Positions 18,392-27,809 of a DNA stretch of 64,000 nt are shown here, in pieces. The position numbers were made by a program, and so were the translations under genes. The notes beneath the pieces are model-generated. The model was not told the origin of the DNA. It made no database searches and saw nothing but the letters and a program-made list of their open reading frames with translations. Source of the DNA: Oligoflexales bacterium (GTDB taxonomy: Bacteria; Bdellovibrionota_B; Oligoflexia; Oligoflexales; JALZUQ01). The stretch lies in NCBI GenBank assembly GCA_023301465.1, contig JALZUQ010000009.1:1-64000 (forward strand), read 5' to 3'. Numbering within the stretch: position 1 is the stretch's first letter; the number at the start of each line of letters is the position of its first letter.

Positions 18392-21323
18392 TCCAAGAAA
18401 AAGTTATATCTTAGACGCTTCTGCAGGTAGTGGAAAAACCTTTCAATTAGCGTTGAGGTTTTTGTCTTTAGTTGCAGCGGGTTCTAGCCCAGAGAGTATT
18501 TTAACCATTACTTTTACGCGTAAAGCTGCTCTTGAAATGAAACAACGTATATTATCGTTCGCTGTTAAATTGAATCAAGATGAATCGTTTAGAAAGCTAT
18601 TTATAAGTCTATACCCACAAGACTTACAAATGACTGGGCCTGTTCTAAAGATGGTGAGTCGAAAGGTTGTAGACTCTGCTAGCCGTCTCAGGATCATGAC
18701 TATGGATAGTTTGTTTTTTGAATGGCTACAGATGTATCAATACGATATTCTTAAAGATCATTTTATCTATGATTTTGAAGTTCTATCTGGTGCTCAAACC
18801 CAAGCCATACAAGACGAAGCTTGGAAGAAAACCTTAGAAAAACTCTTAGAAACATCTCATAGTGTCATAGATGAGATGATGAAAAACGTTTTTCAAAAAA
18901 GAGGTTTTTTTGAACTAAGAAACTTAATCGAATCACTCATGAGGTTTGATCACCATTTATTTCAATGTTTACACGAAGGACGTCCACTCCTAAACCCATT
19001 TGATTTACCTGAAGTTGATGTCGATGCTGATCAATTAGGAGTATGGCACCAACAATTGTGTGACGTTGCCTCAAAAGCTTTGTATGCAAGGCTTGAAAAA
19101 TGTTCTGCAAAAAACCTTGCTGTGGATTATCAAAAAAATGGATTATATACCCTATCAAAAGAGAGTTTATCGGGAACCTTTTTCCGTAAAAAATTCAGAG
19201 ATACTCATTCTGATCTTTGTGAGTCATTAGAAAGTTACCTTCAGTCGTATTTCCGACGCGATCTTTTGCAGAAACTCAATCAAAGAGCTAGGCTTTTAGA
19301 GGTTTTTTATAGCTACTTTCAAGAAGAATTCTCTCATTTAAAGCTAGAATCAGGTCAAATTGAGTTTGGAGATTTTGTAAAGTACGCCAAAAACCTTTGG
19401 GGTAGTTCGTCTAGCAACATTAGTCAGTTTTTTATCATGGAAAGAACCAAACATCTTCTTATTGACGAGTTCCAAGATACATCAAGGTTACAATGGTCAG
19501 TTTTTGAACCTATGGTGCAAGAGCTTTTTGCTGGTTTAGGATCTGATAATGACTTAGCCTCTGTGTTTATTGTTGGTGATGTTAAACAGTCTATCTATGG
19601 ATTTAGAGAAGCTGAGCCTAGAATGATGGAGGAAATCAAAAAAGACATTCCTTTATTTGAATCTTTAAGTATGTCCGAAAGCTTTAGAACATCTCCATTG
19701 TGTTTGTCTTTCATCAACCAAGTGTTTTCTACTCTTGATTTAGGGATGCAAGACTCGTTTCCTGAACATAAAACTTCACCACTTGTACTAAAAGAAGTAC
19801 AGCATGGTTCAGTACATATTGAAGAGCTTGAGGTTGAAGGACTTTCAAAAGACGAAAAGTATCAACTTGAAGCAAGTAAAATAGCTTCAAAAATATCTCA
19901 GATGGTTTCTAACCCAAAATTTCAACATTTTGATGAAGACATTGATACATATAGAGAGCTAGTACCGAGTGATTTTTTGGTTTTATACCGAAGTGCAACC
20001 CACACTAGTTTTTTAGAGGACGCCCTTTTCAGTGAGTCCTTAGAAGTTTCGAAAGATATAGGTAAGTATTTTTTTGACGATCTATTTGTAGAATCAAAAA
20101 TAAAACAAAAAGAAACTGAAATGGTTATGGTAAGTGGTGCTGCTGTTCTGATAGATAAACATTCTCCTTACTTAAAACCTTATGAAGCAATCGAAGAATC
20201 CATAAACCAAACATCGCCTTATCAGCCGTATACATTGTTATCTCAATTAAACTCACTAGAAGAATACCCTGAGGGGCTGCGAGAGAATCAAACGATTTCG
20301 AATAAAGACTCTGTTAGAATGATGTCTATCCATCAATCTAAGGGCTTAGAAGCAGCTGTCGTTATTATCTATGGGTCATCAGAACCTTGGTTCAAGCAAG
20401 ATCATTATTGGCGTAAAGACAAAGAACATTTGCTTCACTACGTAGGGACAAAACCAGAACAACCAGCCCAAATGCCCTCTATAAAAGAGCTCCATAGCCA
20501 GTCTAGAGCGAACTCTATAGAGGAGTCTTATAGACTTCTTTATGTGGCGTTGACGCGTACCCAAAACCATATTGTTGCCTTTGGGTATGAGTTGAAAGAT
20601 GGTCTGTTCTCTTGCTTGCAAGATAGCTTTAAGCTGAAGCAAGACTGGTATGAAACACCTGATAAAAGTTCTAAAAAAGCAAAAATCAAAAGTGTTCACG
20701 CTCCTATAAAGAACCTAAAACCAAACAAAACAAGAACCTTTGAATCCACTGTAAAACACTTACTTCCACACCGCTTTGTGCAAGCAAGTGAACAAAAATC
20801 ATTACTGAACAAACAATCTAGCCTGGATCTAGGTAATACTGTCCATTTAGCATTAGAACTGCATCTTAAAAACAAATTGAATATCGAAGACTCCATAGAA
20901 AAAGCCATTAAGATACTTCAGTTAGAAACTAATTCTGCTATCAGCATATCGTCAACAAAAATGCTACAAACCCTAGTTGCCAGTAATCTTTGGTTGGAAC
21001 TCATGGCTACAGCACAAAAAGTTGACTGCGAACTACCATTTACTTTTTTAGATAAAAACTCATTGATGCGTGGAAAAATAGATCTTTTATTACACCTTGC
21101 AGACGGAAGCATCCATATTATTGATTACAAGACTGCCCACAGTGGAGAGTCAGACAAACAAAAGCTTAAACTGCTTATTCACGAGCAAGGCATTCACCTT
21201 CAATTAAACTCATACAAAAAAGCAATAGAATCACTTTATGAATCAAAAAATATAATGCTTTCTGTTTTGCATGTTCCTAGCTGTCAATTGATTGAGCTTC
21301 AAAACACCGGCGATATCAGATAG
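18381..21323 (+). CDS. addA: AddA helicase-nuclease (UvrD family)
   Basis: A 980-residue superfamily 1 helicase: Walker A ASAGSGKT (13-20), motif Ia TITFTRKAALEMK, Walker B LLIDEFQDTSRLQW (about 358-371), motif III VGDVKQSIYGFREAEP, motif V VRMMSIHQSKGLE and motif VI YRLLYVALTRT. The C-terminal nuclease has GKIDLLLHLADGSIHIIDYKTA. This order is that of AddA rather than RecB. With AddB it unwinds and trims DNA ends. It is translationally coupled to addB. Confidence 0.93.
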   Translation: MIIDPRKSYILDASAGSGKTFQLALRFLSLVAAGSSPESILTITFTRKAALEMKQRILSFAVKLNQDESFRKLFISLYPQDLQMTGPVLKMVSRKVVDSASRLRIMTMDSLFFEWLQMYQYDILKDHFIYDFEVLSGAQTQAIQDEAWKKTLEKLLETSHSVIDEMMKNVFQKRGFFELRNLIESLMRFDHHLFQCLHEGRPLLNPFDLPEVDVDADQLGVWHQQLCDVASKALYARLEKCSAKNLAVDYQKNGLYTLSKESLSGTFFRKKFRDTHSDLCESLESYLQSYFRRDLLQKLNQRARLLEVFYSYFQEEFSHLKLESGQIEFGDFVKYAKNLWGSSSSNISQFFIMERTKHLLIDEFQDTSRLQWSVFEPMVQELFAGLGSDNDLASVFIVGDVKQSIYGFREAEPRMMEEIKKDIPLFESLSMSESFRTSPLCLSFINQVFSTLDLGMQDSFPEHKTSPLVLKEVQHGSVHIEELEVEGLSKDEKYQLEASKIASKISQMVSNPKFQHFDEDIDTYRELVPSDFLVLYRSATHTSFLEDALFSESLEVSKDIGKYFFDDLFVESKIKQKETEMVMVSGAAVLIDKHSPYLKPYEAIEESINQTSPYQPYTLLSQLNSLEEYPEGLRENQTISNKDSVRMMSIHQSKGLEAAVVIIYGSSEPWFKQDHYWRKDKEHLLHYVGTKPEQPAQMPSIKELHSQSRANSIEESYRLLYVALTRTQNHIVAFGYELKDGLFSCLQDSFKLKQDWYETPDKSSKKAKIKSVHAPIKNLKPNKTRTFESTVKHLLPHRFVQASEQKSLLNKQSSLDLGNTVHLALELHLKNKLNIEDSIEKAIKILQLETNSAISISSTKMLQTLVASNLWLELMATAQKVDCELPFTFLDKNSLMRGKIDLLLHLADGSIHIIDYKTAHSGESDKQKLKLLIHEQGIHLQLNSYKKAIESLYESKNIMLSVLHVPSCQLIELQNTGDIR

Positions 21324-21478
21324 ATTGTCACACTAGGCACTTAATAGGCGAAATACCATTCCTCTTTGATTCAACAAGATTTTGTCATAAGTAAAACTTG
21401 TGTGTTTTGAAACGAATGAGTCAACCGTTACTAGAAATGTATGTAAATCCGTAAAATTATTGTTTTCAGACTAAAACA

Positions 21479-22402
21479 TCATATAGGTGACCAGCGTGCA
21501 GCTGATGAGACTAAACCTCGAGATTTAAGGTAGTCCATTAGCCGAGATGGGTTCATCTTCCCCATAAAACCTCTGATCTGACCGCAGTGAGACTTATTTT
21601 GTGGCAACCTACCCAAAAGGCCACATGTTGCTGTATGGCAATTGCTATAAAACAAGTGATAAGGTGCTTTATAGGACAATCGGTACGAATCTCTTATATT
21701 CATATGCAATATATTTGTTTTCGTTTCACTGTTCACTTCTAGGCGTACCTTTAAAGGTGGATCAAAAATAAAAACATCTTTTGAAGCATCTAAATTTTTG
21801 GAGTAGCTCTCTTTTTGTGAACCTAACTGCATCTGATAATATGAATCTTTTGTAAAACCCATGAATATCAATGCTTGAGAATTATTTAGAGTCTGGCTCG
21901 GAGTGGAGCCCTTTTTGCCTCCGTTCGCCTCATTCGCTTCATCGCCAACTCTAAAAACTGTTAGCGTCAAACTGTCTGTGGTCAACGGATTCAGACCTAA
22001 TGATTTATCTTGAGGAATCAGCAAGACATCTTGGTCAAAGTTATACCGTAATGCTGAATGCCTCATTTCAAATGGCCCGACATCCATCACATGACTGGAT
22101 ATAGCATCAACGCTCTCTATCTTTTTATCTTTTACAACCGCAACATAAAAAGCATCTCCTATGCTTATGTTAGCAATAGCTATTTCATCGGGTTTTATTT
22201 TTATGCCGAAAAAGCTTTGCATTTGGCCAGCAGTTGCAACTTCAATTGCACGTAGATTGTTTTCTTCCGTATCAATTTTTTGTCCCTGATTTTCGCCTTG
22301 TTGTAGAGTTTTATTTGGCACAAAGGGATCTTGCCCAAAGGCATCAGAATAAGTGGAGAAAACAAACAAGATCAGAGAGATTTTTATTAAGTATATATTC
22401 AT
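21479..22402 (-). CDS. Exported protein of unknown function
   Basis: A 307-residue protein with a cleavable signal peptide (ISLILFVFSTYSDAFG). Two acidic/Ser-rich patches interrupt an otherwise beta-rich chain. Four cysteines near the C-terminus (CHTATCGLLG..., CGQIRGF) could form disulfides. No enzyme motif was recognised. It follows the barrel gene on the same strand across a strong terminator, so it is probably transcribed on its own. The 155 bases downstream, before the end of addA, show no clear structure. Confidence 0.65.
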   Translation of the reverse strand: MNIYLIKISLILFVFSTYSDAFGQDPFVPNKTLQQGENQGQKIDTEENNLRAIEVATAGQMQSFFGIKIKPDEIAIANISIGDAFYVAVVKDKKIESVDAISSHVMDVGPFEMRHSALRYNFDQDVLLIPQDKSLGLNPLTTDSLTLTVFRVGDEANEANGGKKGSTPSQTLNNSQALIFMGFTKDSYYQMQLGSQKESYSKNLDASKDVFIFDPPLKVRLEVNSETKTNILHMNIRDSYRLSYKAPYHLFYSNCHTATCGLLGRLPQNKSHCGQIRGFMGKMNPSRLMDYLKSRGLVSSAARWSPI

Positions 22403-22446
22403 ACTAATATAGTAACACTTCTATATAAGTAAGTTCAAAATATACA

Positions 22447-22482
22447 AAAACCCCCAGCTTTCTTATGAAGGCTGGGGGTTTT
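22447..22482 (-). terminator. Strong intrinsic terminator
   Basis: AAAACCCCCAGC (22447-22458) pairs perfectly with GCTGGGGGTTTT (22471-22482), with partial extra pairing inside the loop. It lies 20 bases past the stop of the minus-strand barrel gene; on that strand the right arm ends in a T-run. Confidence 0.85.
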
Positions 22483-22502
22483 AAATCACTCATTCCGAAG
22501 GA

Positions 22503-23435
22503 CTAGTAAAGCGTCATTTTTAAAGCAGCGATATTTGTAAAATCGTTCTTCTGAGAAGACTTTCCACCAAATTTTTCGAAAGAATGCTTGAAATCATTTT
22601 CGAAAGTAAAGTTATCGTTAATTTTGTAAGTTAATCTAACAAGTGGCGAAGTCTTCCAAACCATTTTTGATGTAACTTCATCAGCTTTGTTGTCAATCAT
22701 TGGGTAGGTTGATTTTCTTGAACCATCTAACTCTACCGCCAAGTCAAAAGAAAAACCTTTTGTTGCTGAAGGAGCAATTGTAGTACCAATTTCAGTTGTT
22801 GAGCTAAAACCAAAATTTTGGTCACCAACCGCTATTTTTTTTGGTTCTTTATCAAAAACAACACTAGGTGTTCCTGTTGCTCCAGAACCTTGAGTTGTTT
22901 TCCCGATTTTTCCATCAACGTTTTTTCCACCGTTAAAGCCTACGCTTGAGTAGTTATATACATAAGGAGATACCGTAAGGTTGTCGTATTCGAGGTTTTG
23001 AATAGCAAATGTCTCAGTTGCAAGTGCACCTGACGTATCACCATTAAGTGGTGTTTTTACTCTAATCATTGGAGTGACAGAAACTTGTTCATTTAAAAAG
23101 CTTAGTTCTTTTTGAAGGATAAATTCAGGAACAGGAGCGTCAATACTAGCATCTTGTCTAAGACTAATATTAGTACGAACTTGAAGTGTTAAAGCACTAT
23201 TGAAAATTGGCTGGTAAAAACGAGGTTGAATAATTGGGTCAATATCAGTCGCTCGCGTACCTTCTACATCTACATTTGCCTCATGGTAAACATTCAGCTT
23301 TACAGAAGAGCCATTGAACCAAGAAGTAGGTTTTGCTTCGATAGAAGTTGATAGGTTTGAATCTTGTGCGGTTGCAATTGAGCCTAAAGCCATTGATGCT
23401 GCTAAGATACCAGTAGTGATTGATTTGATTCTCAT
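22503..23435 (-). CDS. Outer-membrane beta-barrel-like protein
   Basis: A 310-residue protein with a textbook signal peptide cleaved near SIATA-QDS. The mature part alternates amphipathic strands with Gly/Asn/Asp turns (SLRQDASIDAPVPEF, VRLTYKINDNFTFENDF) and ends in ALKMTLY, an aromatic terminal residue as used by the BAM complex. A GGAG SD precedes ATG, and a TTGACT box lies upstream with an uncertain -10. It ends in a strong terminator. Probably an abundant porin-like barrel; the substrate is unknown. Confidence 0.75.
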   Translation of the reverse strand: MRIKSITTGILAASMALGSIATAQDSNLSTSIEAKPTSWFNGSSVKLNVYHEANVDVEGTRATDIDPIIQPRFYQPIFNSALTLQVRTNISLRQDASIDAPVPEFILQKELSFLNEQVSVTPMIRVKTPLNGDTSGALATETFAIQNLEYDNLTVSPYVYNYSSVGFNGGKNVDGKIGKTTQGSGATGTPSVVFDKEPKKIAVGDQNFGFSSTTEIGTTIAPSATKGFSFDLAVELDGSRKSTYPMIDNKADEVTSKMVWKTSPLVRLTYKINDNFTFENDFKHSFEKFGGKSSQKNDFTNIAALKMTLY

Positions 23436-23539
23436 AAATGGAGTCTCCTTGTGTTTTTTTGCAAAATAACAAATTTGTTTTATTAAAAGTACAATATTTA
23501 GACAACTTAGTCAAAACTTATACAATTAAGCCCTAGATT

Positions 23540-24649
23540 TCAGGTAGTTAAACTATCCATTTTGTCGTCACCAACACCTCTATCTAAGACCCGATCCATA
23601 TCATACTTAGGATCCCATGAAAAGTCTGACATAGGCCTTTTATGAAGATCAAACCTTCTTAAATGACTGTCATGCTTAGCCTTCAGGCTACTTACAAATT
23701 CTTCTAACGCTGTCATCATGGCAGCCAACTCTTTAAGCTGATTAATTCGGTTTCTTAGTTCTTTGGCTCCAACCCACCCTGAGGTGTACCAAAGCAGGTG
23801 CTTTCTCATGCATACATTTAAATGTGGTTGATCTTGGTAGGTTTCTGCAAACCAAGCTAAATGTTTTTTAACGGTTGAAAACCACTCATCAATTCCAGGC
23901 TCTTTAGTTTGAGGGCACTTAATTTGATTGAATAACCACGGATTGCCCAAACTGCCTCGACTCACCATCATCCCAGATAAAGGCTCTTGAGAGTTCACCA
24001 TATGGCCGTCAGCAGGTGTTAGGATATTGCCATTGGCGATAACGGGGATTTGATAGCTTTCTGCTACCTCGATGATTTTATCCATCAAGACAGGCTGCTC
24101 ATAACGATCGCTACGACAGCGACCATGAATAGTAATCCAGTCTGCTCCACCATCTAGAACAGCTTGCGTGACTTCTTTGACGTTTAGTTGATCATGATCC
24201 CAACCAAGACGAATCTTTGCTGAGAAAGGCTTTGATGTGTATTTTCTACAAAGGGCAACCGTATCGTAAACCCTTTTTGGGTCTTTTAGAATCGCACTTC
24301 CACAGCCTTGTTTTACGACTTTTCTCACCGGGCATCCCATGTTGAGATCAATCGTATCAAAGTTCATGGAGTCAAGAATCATGACTGCTTCTGCGGTTTC
24401 TTGAGGGTTTCTGCCTGTGACCTGAACACCCAACACCTTTTCGTCTTTGTGTCTTTTTGCCATATTAAAAGTACGCTCACTCTTATAAATAAGAGCTGCA
24501 GCAGATAGCATTTCTACATAGCAAAGATCTGCACCGTGCATGGTGGATATCAACCTAAACGGGATATCACTCACACCAGCTAGGGGTGCAAGCATCACTG
24601 GTTTTTCTGGTAAACCTAATTTTTCAAATACATCGTGTTTCATTGCCAT
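23540..24649 (-). CDS. dus: tRNA-dihydrouridine synthase
   Basis: A 369-residue flavoprotein with the Dus TIM-barrel signatures: MLAPLAGVSDIPFRLI at the N-terminus, VQVTGRNPQETAEAV, then DLNMGCPVRKVVKQGCGSAI with the catalytic Cys in the NMGCP motif, AKIRLGWD, ITIHGR and PVIANGNI. It reduces uridine to dihydrouridine in tRNA loops using FMN and NADPH. Which position (DusA/B/C class) cannot be fixed by eye. Start codon choice is uncertain because no SD is seen and a second Met lies two codons in. Confidence 0.93.
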   Translation of the reverse strand: MAMKHDVFEKLGLPEKPVMLAPLAGVSDIPFRLISTMHGADLCYVEMLSAAALIYKSERTFNMAKRHKDEKVLGVQVTGRNPQETAEAVMILDSMNFDTIDLNMGCPVRKVVKQGCGSAILKDPKRVYDTVALCRKYTSKPFSAKIRLGWDHDQLNVKEVTQAVLDGGADWITIHGRCRSDRYEQPVLMDKIIEVAESYQIPVIANGNILTPADGHMVNSQEPLSGMMVSRGSLGNPWLFNQIKCPQTKEPGIDEWFSTVKKHLAWFAETYQDQPHLNVCMRKHLLWYTSGWVGAKELRNRINQLKELAAMMTALEEFVSSLKAKHDSHLRRFDLHKRPMSDFSWDPKYDMDRVLDRGVGDDKMDSLTT

Positions 24650-24780
24650 GCATGATTAACAAATCCACTCGCTGCTTCAAACATATTTTTGTAGACTATG
24701 AGCTTATAAGTAGATGTGGTTTTTAGAAATAAAAAATCTTCATATATTATGGGTAGTTACAACAAGCTAAAGGATCCTAC

Positions 24781-26043
24781 GTGCTAGACATCAAACATAT
24801 TCGAGAAAATCTTGAGAGCTATAAGCTTGGAGCAACCCATAAAAACTTCGACCCTGAACTTTTTGATCAGATTCTAGCGTTAGAAGATCAGATTAAACCC
24901 CTCAAGCAACATCAAGAGTCTTTGCAAGCAAGCAGAAATCAAATATCTAAACAAATTCCTAAAGCTAGCCCTGAAGAAAGATCAACCTTAACAGCTCAAG
25001 TAAAAGCATTAAAAGTAGACTTAGAAAAAGCAAACAATGACTTACAACCACTTCAAGAAAAATATTATGAAGTCATGCTTCAGCTTCCTTCGCCTGCCCA
25101 CCCCGAAACCCCTATCGGTAAAAACGATGAAGAAAACGTTGAGGTGAGAACTTGGGGAAATATTCCAAAATTTGATTTTAAACCTCTTAGCCATATCGAG
25201 CTTGGCGAAAAACACGGGACCATTGATTTTGCACGCGGAACAAAACTCGCAGGCTCTAGGTCTTATGTACTTAAAGGATTTGTAGCACAGCTCGAACAAG
25301 CTGTACTCCGCTTTACTTACGATCACCTTGCTAAAAAAGGCTTTTCTCCAATGTCCATCCCCGTTCTCGTCAAAGAAGAAGCGATGGTTGGGACTGGATA
25401 CTTTCCTGTTGGAAGAGATCAAGCTTACTATATCGAAAAAGATCAATTGGCTCTTGTGGGAACATCAGAAGTAGCACTCACCAGTTTTTATAGCGGTGAG
25501 ATCCTTCCTGAGGAAATGCTTCCATGTAAAATATTTGCACTAAGCAGTTGTTTTCGACGAGAAGCAGGAACTTACGGTAAAGACACAAAAGGATTATATA
25601 GAGTTCATCAGTTTCAAAAAGTTGAACAAGTCATTCTTTGCAAAAACGACCCCGAAGAGTCTGCAAAAATGCATCAAATCCTCCTTCAAAATAGTGAAGA
25701 AGTCATGCAAGCTCTAGAGCTACCATACAGAGTTGTGAGTGTTTGCACAGGAGACCTCGGCCAAGGACAGATTCGAAAACATGACATTGAATCTTGGATG
25801 CCATCAAGGGATTCTTACGGTGAGACACACAGCTGCTCTACTTTTCATGATTTTCAAGCAAGACGACTAAAACTACGCTACAAAACAAAAGACGGCAAAA
25901 AACAGCTTTGCCACACCTTAAATAACACTGCAATTGCTACACCCAGAGCTTTAATTTCTCTTATGGAAGTACACCAACAAGCAGATGGGTCTATTAAAAT
26001 TCCTGACGCTCTTAAACCTTACATGGTTTCAGCTAAGGCATGA
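24781..26043 (+). CDS. serS: Seryl-tRNA synthetase
   Basis: 420 residues starting at GTG with AAGGA eight bases upstream. The N-terminal part is the long antiparallel coiled-coil arm that grips the tRNA(Ser) extra arm (heptad-like Leu/Lys/Glu to about residue 110). The class II core has motif 2 in CFRREAGTYGKDTKGLYRVH and motif 3 in LCHTLNNTAIATPRALISLME. Length and order are those of bacterial SerRS. It is monocistronic and runs toward the doxX-like gene. Confidence 0.97.
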   Translation: MLDIKHIRENLESYKLGATHKNFDPELFDQILALEDQIKPLKQHQESLQASRNQISKQIPKASPEERSTLTAQVKALKVDLEKANNDLQPLQEKYYEVMLQLPSPAHPETPIGKNDEENVEVRTWGNIPKFDFKPLSHIELGEKHGTIDFARGTKLAGSRSYVLKGFVAQLEQAVLRFTYDHLAKKGFSPMSIPVLVKEEAMVGTGYFPVGRDQAYYIEKDQLALVGTSEVALTSFYSGEILPEEMLPCKIFALSSCFRREAGTYGKDTKGLYRVHQFQKVEQVILCKNDPEESAKMHQILLQNSEEVMQALELPYRVVSVCTGDLGQGQIRKHDIESWMPSRDSYGETHSCSTFHDFQARRLKLRYKTKDGKKQLCHTLNNTAIATPRALISLMEVHQQADGSIKIPDALKPYMVSAKA

Positions 26044-26082
26044 AAAAACCTAATTTTACCTGATTTCTACAACGCCTAAAAG

Positions 26083-26499
26083 CTAGCTTTTTATCTGATG
26101 ATCTACTGAAAATCTTCCAGGACCAATAAGTGCGATCACCAAAAAACCAACAAAATACACCATAGCAAGTTCTTTTGTTTTGAATGGGTGTGACCCATGA
26201 AAAATAAAGGCAGCAGTTCCCATCGTCAACACAACCAAAGCACTCGCATAACGAGTCCAGATACCAATAATAATTGCTAAAGCACAAAAGAACTCTGCAA
26301 ATGTTGCGATACTTAAACTCAAGGTAGAACCAATCTCTAGTGGGTCAGGAAATTTCCCTGATTTTTGCGAAAAGTTACTCAGTTTATCAAGGCCATGACC
26401 AAACAACATCATAGATCCTAGAGAAACTCTCAACAAAAACGAGGCTATTTGAGGGTACTCATTTGCAGTAAAACGTCGGTGAAAATCTTTTATCCCCAT
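26083..26499 (-). CDS. DoxX-family membrane protein
   Basis: About 138 residues from ATG 26499, chosen because AAAGGAG lies seven bases upstream. It has four hydrophobic segments with the family pattern: LLRVSLGSMMLFGHGLDKL, SIATFAEFFCALAIIIGIW with FAE, ALVVLTMGTAAFIFHGSH, and VYFVGFLVIALIGPGRFSVD. DoxX proteins are small inner-membrane proteins loosely linked to redox or thiol stress; the reaction here is unknown. The gene converges on serS with a 39-base gap. Confidence 0.9.
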   Translation of the reverse strand: MGIKDFHRRFTANEYPQIASFLLRVSLGSMMLFGHGLDKLSNFSQKSGKFPDPLEIGSTLSLSIATFAEFFCALAIIIGIWTRYASALVVLTMGTAAFIFHGSHPFKTKELAMVYFVGFLVIALIGPGRFSVDHQIKS

Positions 26500-26688
26500 T
26501 TTTTGGCTCCTTTGGTTTATAACCATTCTAAATCATTGTTGATTTCATTTTCAACATAAGAAATTATTTTATAACAAAGCAAATGGTTATGGTAACTTGA
26601 AAGTAGCATTAATATACAAGAGAGCTTGCCAATTAGATACCACCGGCGGTAAACTTTGACTCTCTCAACAAAAATTGGAGTTCTGAAT

Positions 26689-27597
26689 ATGAAGTTTATG
26701 TTTTTTATTTTGCTTAGTTCTTTTCTTGTTATGTCTTGCACACATAACCACGAATCCCACCAACATAACCATCACCATGATAGTGCTCACCCCCACAAAA
26801 TCACAACTGAATGGACAACGTCCGAAGGTTTAAAGCAACCTGAAAGCTCCTACATCCATAAGCAAACAAGGAGCCTTTTTGTTTCTAACGTCAACGGAGG
26901 CCCTCTTACAAAAGACTACCGTGGTGAAATTCATGTTTACGATCTAAAAGGACGTTTAAAAAAGAAGAATTGGGTAAAAGGCCTTCATGCTCCAAAAGGT
27001 CTTAGAGCTTATAAAAACACACTTTATGTAGCAGATATTGATAGTTTAGTTGCTATTAATATCTCTACAGGAAAAATCATAAAAAAACACCCAGCACCGA
27101 AGGCTAAGCTTTTAAACGATATAGCGATTGATAAATCTGGCACTGTCTATGTTTCTGATACCATTGGAGGGAGAATATACCGTCTTAAAAACAACAAAAT
27201 TACTTCTTGGATGTCTGGTAAAACCCTAGAAAATCCAAACGGACTTTTCATAAAAAACAACAGACTTTATGTAGCAGCTTGGGGAACCGGGATGGCAAAA
27301 GACTGGTCCACGAAAGTGCCAGGAAACCTCTACTGGATCGATTTATCAACGAATCAAAAGCACTATTTAACTAAAAAACCATTAGGAAACCTAGATGGGC
27401 TTGAGTGGTCTGATAAACATGGTTGGCTTGTCTCAGATTGGAAAGCCGGTAAAGTTTTTGAAATCAGTTCATCTGGTAACGTTGAAACTTTAATAACAGG
27501 ACTAAAAGGTGCTGCAGACATTGGCTGGAATGAAACAGAAAACACTTTAATTGTACCAGAAATGAATAACAATATGATTCATTCATATAAACTATAA
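26689..27597 (+). CDS. Six-bladed beta-propeller lipoprotein (SMP-30-like)
   Basis: About 302 residues. The ATG at 26689 is preferred because GGAG lies eight bases before it. The signal ends in lipobox LVMSC, followed by a His-rich patch (HNHESHQHNHHHDSAHPH) suitable for metal binding. Propeller repeats are visible: GLRAYKNTLYVADIDSLV, LLNDIAIDKSGTVYVSDT, NPNGLFIKNNRLYVAAWG, LDGLEWSDKHGWLVSDW and AADIGWNETENTLIVPEM. The pattern fits SMP-30/gluconolactonase-like or NHL sensors, but no catalytic residue set can be claimed. It would face the periplasm. Confidence 0.8.
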   Translation: MKFMFFILLSSFLVMSCTHNHESHQHNHHHDSAHPHKITTEWTTSEGLKQPESSYIHKQTRSLFVSNVNGGPLTKDYRGEIHVYDLKGRLKKKNWVKGLHAPKGLRAYKNTLYVADIDSLVAINISTGKIIKKHPAPKAKLLNDIAIDKSGTVYVSDTIGGRIYRLKNNKITSWMSGKTLENPNGLFIKNNRLYVAAWGTGMAKDWSTKVPGNLYWIDLSTNQKHYLTKKPLGNLDGLEWSDKHGWLVSDWKAGKVFEISSSGNVETLITGLKGAADIGWNETENTLIVPEMNNNMIHSYKL

Positions 27598-27612
27598 TCT
27601 AAGTACAATGAT

Positions 27613-27653
27613 AGACCTTCTTTCAAAACACAACTGACTGAAGGTCTCGCTTT
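27613..27653 (+). terminator. Possible intrinsic terminator
   Basis: AGACCTTC (27613-27620) pairs with GAAGGTCT (27640-27647) over a 19-base loop and is followed by CGCTTTT, 15 bases after the propeller gene. The loop is long, so confidence is moderate. Confidence 0.45.
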
Positions 27654-27809
27654 TGTCTTCCACATAGATAAAAGCAAGCATATCATCTAACAGCTACCTC
27701 TACACACAAACAGCTGATTTTATTCATGTATTTCTTAAGCCTTTAAGTTATACTTCGTTATCTCCGAAACCACCTTTACTTAATCTTATATTATTAAAAG
27801 GGTTTCAGC

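Noticed and set aside
25042-25446. 134-codon minus-strand frame inside serS
   Set aside because: Antisense to a well-conserved synthetase with no SD and no protein-like features.
26077-26090. AAAAGCTAGCTTTT palindrome at the end of the DoxX gene as a terminator
   Set aside because: It has no loop and the T-run is part of the palindrome; weak stem overlapping coding sequence.
26626-26641. Minus-strand TGGTATCTAATTGGCA as a sigma-54 promoter for the DoxX gene
   Set aside because: Two mismatches at constrained positions, including the -12 element, and more than 100 bases from the start.
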